64,000 nucleotides of DNA, from the NCBI RefSeq assembly GCF_028502605.1, contig NC_079233.1, positions 4,650,001 to 4,714,000 of the forward strand, written 5' to 3'. The stretch is from Trichoderma breve (Eukaryota; Ascomycota; Sordariomycetes; Hypocreales; Hypocreaceae). Below the pieces are notes generated by a model, which was given only the letters and a program-made list of their open reading frames with translations, was not told where the DNA came from and did not search any database. Positions 58,642-64,000 of this stretch are shown here, in pieces (the stretch's first letter is position 1; every line of letters starts with the position of its first letter). The position numbers and the translations under genes are program-made.

Positions 58642-59640
58642 TGTGAGAACAGGTAACTTTGCTAGTATATGCCAAACTGTTAAATGGCCCCGAACAAGAC
58701 GGTCTATAAACTCAACCAGTGAAATTCTTTCGATGTTATCCAAAGATTGGAGGGAACTTTGTTCTTAAGTGGTTGCTTTATTTCTTGTTTAATTATTTCA
58801 TCTCTCGCCACAGGTTGCGAATCATCCTCCGCGGAGCCTCCTGATGGCGGGGGAAATAATCATCGTTCGGGTAACTCTAAGTCGGCAGCCGATTTACAGC
58901 ATTATGTCCTCGGAATGAGATCACCTACTGGAAGATTATCTGAAACATGTTATACCTCGGGTTTTGCAGCCAAGATTTGTGCGCCCTACAGGGAATCGTA
59001 TAATTTATAATTACTGATGAACTGACCTCGGTTTCGGCCACCTCCAGATAGGTAGGAGTATGTAATGTATACAGCCTCAAGATCCTGGTATGACCCCTTT
59101 TGGGAAACAAAGCTCACATCGAATCTCGGACATATTTAGCGGCCTGAACCGCCGCTAAAAAGGTCGACATAACGGCAGTGGCTTCGATGGCGCCTGATTA
59201 CTGATCCCCCACACACTTCGAGTCGGACAGAGAAATTGTTCCGAGGAACTTGTAAATGAATCGGCTTCAAGAGAGTCGGGTCGGTTTTAAGGTTGTGTAA
59301 ATGGGTGTGTTTCAAGATTTTCGGTGTCTGGTTTCTCTGTAACACGGTAAAATCAGGGCGAATGGAGAATGTTGCGTGATATTTCGCGGCAATGTTCTAA
59401 ACAAAGAAAGAAGTCACATGGGGGTGATTTAGGCCATGCCAATGCCGGTCAGAGAATGATGACTTTACCAACATTCATTATAACATACGTCTATAAACTT
59501 CTGTAATTAGGGTTACTGGCTGGTATAATCCAGCACTTCTATCCAGCGGTTTAAAAAGAAGCCACCACCCATTCCAGCAACGTATCAACTTCGGCCTTTC
59601 TTCATCTTGCGTTTTTTCCGTACGGGCTCTATATATCATT
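58642..59640. promoter_or_regulatory. Shared divergent promoter, P450 and b5-reductase
   Basis: 999 bases between the two ATGs. It holds a perfect 9-bp inverted repeat at 59135-59159 with a CGG-N6-CCG core, a plausible Zn2Cys6 binding site serving both genes. Confidence 0.55.
59135..59159. promoter_or_regulatory. Perfect 9-bp inverted repeat, candidate operator
   Basis: TTTAGCGGC (59135-59143), seven bases, then GCCGCTAAA (59151-59159), exactly complementary. It contains CGG (59140-59142) and CCG (59149-59151), spaced by six. Gal4-class regulators bind such spaced CGG/CCG triplets. Confidence 0.6.
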
Positions 59641-61137
59641 ATGGCAGAGGCTACAGAATACTCCCAGAAAGAAATCGAGCTGCACAACAGTGCAGGAGAT
59701 GCGTGGATGGTTATTCATGGAGAAGGTGAGACGGACCAAGGACTCTCCTTGGTCTCTATAGGAGCAATCTAACATTCTCCCATAGTCTATGATGTGACCA
59801 AGTATATCCAGAGCCACCCTGGTGGTGTGGACGTGCTGATAGAGGCAGCTGGCACCAACGCTAGCGAGGCTTTCGACAATGCCGGCCACTCAGACGATGC
59901 ATTCGACCTAATGGTACCACTACGAATAGGCAAACTCAAAGGATACAAGAAAAGGAAAGCGAGAATAGCACTCGCCAAACCATCAACGCCTCCGAAAAGC
60001 AACACTTCGTCATCTACAGAGAAGAGCATGTCTGACACCGCCAAGTACACCATAGTATCACTTGGTACCGCTGCCTTGTACTACGGTCTTACTACGTCCA
60101 GCGTGGATCGCGATATAATGTCTAAAGCCTCTTCGCTTGGCAAGAACCTAATCACATTTGCGCCTAAGTGGGCTGTCTCTTCTTCCACTGTTGTTTCTTC
60201 CTCCTCTTCAAAGCCTGGCTTTTTAATGGGATTGCTAGTTGGAGCCGGTGTCCTGGCATCAGTTCATACCCTGATTGCCCGTAGACTGCTCCAGATCGTC
60301 GTTTCTCTAGACTCGCCAAAATACCCCTACCATTTCAAGGTGCCAAAGGCCCCTGAATTCAATCTTCTACAGCAAAGGGGATGGCTAGACTCGGAAGCAG
60401 CTGCATCTGCGATTCCACTAGCTAAAAAAGAGCTGGTGTCGCCAAACGTATACCGTCTGACATTCACCTTGCCCTCTTCGCATCCCATACTTGGTTTGCC
60501 AACGGGTCAGCATGTTGCCATTACTGCAGTTATTGACGGGGAAACTGTAACACGATCCTATACTCCGACGTCGAATAACGCCGACAAGGGCATCCTGGAG
60601 CTCCTTATCAAGGTCTACCCGGACGGGAAAATGACAAATGGCTACTTGGCCAACCTAAACATTGGTGATGAGGTTCATTTCAGGGGTCCCAAGGGAGCTA
60701 TGCGGTACTCTCGGCAACTATGTAAGAAGATAGGCATGGTAGCTGGTGGCACCGGGATCACGCCTATGTTCCAGATTATCCGAGCCATCTGCGAAAGCGA
60801 CTGCGATACCACGGAGATCAGTCTCATTTACGCCAACCGAACAGAGCAGGATATCCTTCTCAGGGAAGAACTGGATACTTTTGCTAGGCGATATCCAAAA
60901 ATCTTCAAAGTATACTATGTACTTGAGAGTCATTCTTCTAAGTGGAAATTTGGGTCTGGTTATGTGACAAAGGATATGATGGCTGAGATGCTCCCTTCTT
61001 CGAGCGAGGAGGGAAGTAAAGTTATGATCTGTGGACCACCTGGAATGGTTACCGCAGCCAAGAAGTCGCTGGTAAGCCTGGGGTACAAGCAGCCTGGCGC
61101 AAATGCCAAGATGAGCGACGAAATCTTTGTCTTATAA
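59641..61137 (+). CDS. Cytochrome b5-cytochrome b5 reductase fusion
   Basis: 478 residues in two exons (59641-59725 and 59786-61137; 60-nt intron). The N-terminal cytochrome b5 domain has heme ligands His39 (HPGG) and His63 (AGHS), 24 apart as usual. A Lys-rich linker and a hydrophobic segment (FLMGLLVGAGVLASVHTLIA, near 165-185) follow. The C-terminal reductase carries FAD motif RSYTPTS (Arg285), NADH-site GGTGITPM near 349 and CGPPGM near 438. The fusion should move electrons from NAD(P)H through FAD to heme b on one chain. With a divergent P450 beside it, it is a likely dedicated redox partner, though fatty-acid desaturation or hydroxylation is another common use. Confidence 0.9.
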
Positions 61138-64000
61138 GAAAGCTCTCTGTATCTTTGATCTCGGTATCGCTAGAAATTTTCTTACAAATCTAGGTTTCCT
61201 TTGTAAAATAGACCACTCTAACCTAGGTAGTGACAAATTAAGGTCCGTTCAGCATGGGTCATCTCATTTACGAAAATGATACAACTGCAGTCATACATTT
61301 AGATGAACGACTAGATAAGGTGGCATAGCTCATAAGAGTGTATGCGTGACCTATTGAACAAGAGTCTTGATTAGTAAATGTGAAATCATGCACAGATGTT
61401 AACCTTGGCTTAAGTCTCCAAAGGGGAACATCAGATCTGAATCAGACACCTCTTTGACAGGCATCGTTACATTCCGAGGTTTTATGGCTGCCGGCACGTA
61501 AGCGCACTGAATGATCTGCGCAGGGTCCATATTTGGCAACGGAGAAGCTTGGAACAAATATGAGCTACCCTAATACATTCGGCGTCTAATTCCAAGGCCT
61601 TAATTGTGTCTTGCTTGTAAATTGCTTCGTTTGGTCTCTAGTGGTAATTGACTTTGAATTGTTTTACACTCCAATTACCCTAATCATTTCACAAATTGTC
61701 ATTGAGCATAGATTACTCTGCATTTGTATACTAGAAAAGGCCCGAGAGCTGCGCACCATTTCCGACATAATCCCTCTAGAAATATAGACTCAATAGCAAA
61801 GAGGCTAGATCATGATTGTTAGTATATATGAGAGGCTGATCACAGTCCCCAGCTCGTAGTAACCTTTTACCCAATTACGATATCCAAACGTGAGGATGCG
61901 TAGTAACCAAGATCCTTCCCACCCAGCTTTTTCCCGCCCTGATGGTACCGCCACTTTGTTTAATATCTAACGCTATGCACACAATCTGCAGCGACCAGGA
62001 AGCGGCTACATTCGCTTTTCGACGAATTTGATATCCCTTATGCTTGTCTCTCTACGTCTTCTTTGTCGTTAAGAATATGATTTCGATGAAATTGGGCCAT
62101 ATTCGATACATGTCCTCCATATCATTATCTCGTCGTCAGTAAGTTGTGTAGTATCAAAAGGCGAAAATGCAATCCAATGCCTATTATTCTTGGGAACATA
62201 GCTTGTACGTAGAGTACAGGTCATGAGCAGGGGGTGACTAAACAAATCTATATATTCATGAACCATGTCTATGCGAGCTGACTTAAGCCAGCTGATATGG
62301 CTCTCAGACTTGGATTGTCTATTCCAGATTCTTGGTGCAGTTGAGCATGATTAGAATACTCTCGGAGTATAATTATAATGAAATACCCATGCACTACCAA
62401 TTCAATGTCAACAGCGGCATCCCTGCGGAACCACGATTACTCACTATGGGACCAATGACAAACGTTGTATCAGACGTTGTTTCTGACTTGAGATGTCTGA
62501 CCAAGCGAGATTACTAATGTGCGTATTATGCCATTGCCTCAATTTCTACCGATCCAGTTTATCATAAAGCACCAGCTATTATATGCCTGTGTAGTTCAGC
62601 AACAGGAAGTGAATTAAGCGACTCAGCTGATATTTAAATAACATAACGTAAGCATCTACCTGCATCTGAATCATCCAACAGGAGCTCCACTGCAGCCCCG
62701 ATTGAGAAGAGCTATAATACGAGCTCGGCTTTAATTTATCAGGCTGATGACAAGAATTTCCCTTTTCATCCGACCACATTGATTGATAAGCGGACTTGTA
62801 CAAAACGTCGCAGTAGTTTTTTTACAAGCCAGTAAGATTATAGTTTGAATTACGGAGTATCATTTGCAGTTTCTAGTAATTCTTGGCGACTGGTCCACTA
62901 TTCTACGATTTTCAGGACGCAGAGATGCCAGGGTCTTGTGAATAAGCTTTGTATAAAGCTTGTGTCTCGAGAAACTACGAGAACTATGTGCTCTCTGTCG
63001 CTGAAAAAAGAGAGAGATATCAACTCGTTGATTAAATTTGTGCCTTTTTACACGTTCTCGAAGCGATATATGTCTCTTCGGCTATCGAAGGGCGCATGAA
63101 TCAATTAGTTTTATGCAAGTACGGAAGAGAGTGTATGTCACATGTTAGTCATTGTCTATTGCATACAACTAATTCAGAGTGTGCGTACATGAACTCGCTT
63201 ACATAGTGTTTCCTAAATCAGGAACTCGCTTCTGGCCCTGTCTACGGTAGATACCTTCACTAGCCGGTCAAGCTGGTCGGTCAAACTGGCCGACCAACTG
63301 AACCGGTCAAAAGGATCAAGCGTGCTTACACTAGTGCTTAGCTATAATCAAGTAAGCCCTTGAGTCCAGATCTACAGTCAATATGCGTGTGTTTACGAAG
63401 CGACCTATGACATGAATGCGTTTACGATGTTGTTACATGGCGCACCAACCACCCCCTGAAACTATCGATAAAATGATGAAGAAATAATAAAAAATAAAAA
63501 GATAAATAAAAGGAAAAATAAAAATAAACCGATAAAAAAGAAGTAATGAAAGAGAGAAACTATCTTTATCCACATCCCTCCTTGTCTATGTCTTGAGGCT
63601 AGCCTAGTACACACTACCAAATACTTTTGTCTATCCATACAACTAACTCCTCGGAAAATCAGATGTTTAGAGAAGTTGAAATGATAAAATAATCTCGATC
63701 ACATGTATATACACCTTGTCAAGTGTCTACTTTTGAATTGCGAAGATAATCTGAACAAACTACAAAGAGTCTTATATGACTTCTCAGACACTGCATTTTG
63801 CCAACACTTACATCCTGTTCCCAGTGAAAGAAAAGGGGGAGGCGGTCAATAGCAACAATCTATGAATGAGATTGAAAGCCTCGGCAATCTAACTTATCTC
63901 GTCAACTCATACGACGTCTCTAAGCCACCGGAACCTCATACATATTCTCAACCTCTAGCGGCTAGGCAGACGCATTTATATCCACCAATAATCGCCACAC
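61138..64000. other. Gene-poor AT-rich tail of the window
   Basis: 2.9 kb without a supported gene. An A/T-rich low-complexity stretch lies at about 63470-63545. A cluster of CCGGTCAA/TCGGTCAA words in both orientations lies at about 63260-63310. Confidence 0.55.
63260..63310. repeat. Cluster of CYGGTCAA motifs
   Basis: CCGGTCAA, TCGGTCAA and CCGGTCAA lie in direct orientation around GGCCGACCAA, which carries a related word. Four related words occur in about 50 bases. Role unknown. Confidence 0.45.

Noticed and set aside
1..64000. tRNA, rRNA, CRISPR arrays, insertion sequences
   Set aside because: No tRNA B-box with matching acceptor stem, rRNA-like stretch or spaced direct-repeat array was recognised by eye; a covariance-model scan was not possible.

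Overview
The window is nuclear DNA of a filamentous ascomycete, most likely a Sordariomycete and possibly Hypocreales. The support is many short introns (about 50-100 nt, GTRAGT-like donors, CTAAC-like branch sites), Zn2Cys6 regulators, a PNP-NACHT-ankyrin NOD-like receptor, a non-reducing polyketide synthase (NR-PKS) and cysteine-rich small secreted proteins. I see no bacterial operons, CRISPR arrays, insertion sequences or rRNA. Genus cannot be fixed from the sequence alone. All exon joins below were worked out by eye and checked for reading-frame consistency; no transcript data were available.

Region 1 (1.4-9.7 kb, minus strand): one huge NOD-like receptor gene (nucleoside-phosphorylase-like sensor, NACHT ATPase, about 50 ankyrin repeats). 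It is broken by two in-frame TGA codons and three apparent one-base losses, so it is best read as a decaying or conditionally expressed receptor.

Region 2 (10-33 kb): a secondary-metabolite cluster. The core is a 2,595-residue NR-PKS (SAT-KS-AT-PT-ACP-CMeT-R) of the citrinin/azaphilone/methylorcinaldehyde type. Around it lie a secreted berberine-bridge-type FAD oxidase, a Zn2Cys6 regulator, an NmrA-like protein, a 2-oxoglutarate/Fe(II) dioxygenase, an FSH1-type serine hydrolase and a secreted metallo-beta-lactamase-fold protein. The inferred scheme is that the PKS makes a C-methylated aromatic aldehyde, the hydrolase assists release or proofreading, and the dioxygenase and FAD oxidase tailor the ring or its side groups. 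The final product is unknown.

Region 3 (34-54.6 kb): mostly housekeeping genes. These are STI1/Hop, Ntr2-like and SmG (two spliceosome genes head to head), a CX5R rhodanese/Cdc25-like protein, a Vps3844-type ER/vacuolar membrane protein and a mitochondrial-type membrane protein. Accessory genes are mixed in: a Baeyer-Villiger-type flavoprotein monooxygenase, a small Cys-rich secreted protein, a P450 and a second Zn2Cys6 regulator.

Region 4 (54.6-64 kb): gene-poor DNA holding one divergent pair, a P450 with an unusual N-terminal extension and a cytochrome b5-cytochrome b5 reductase fusion. They share a 1-kb promoter that carries a perfect inverted repeat with a CGG-N6-CCG core.
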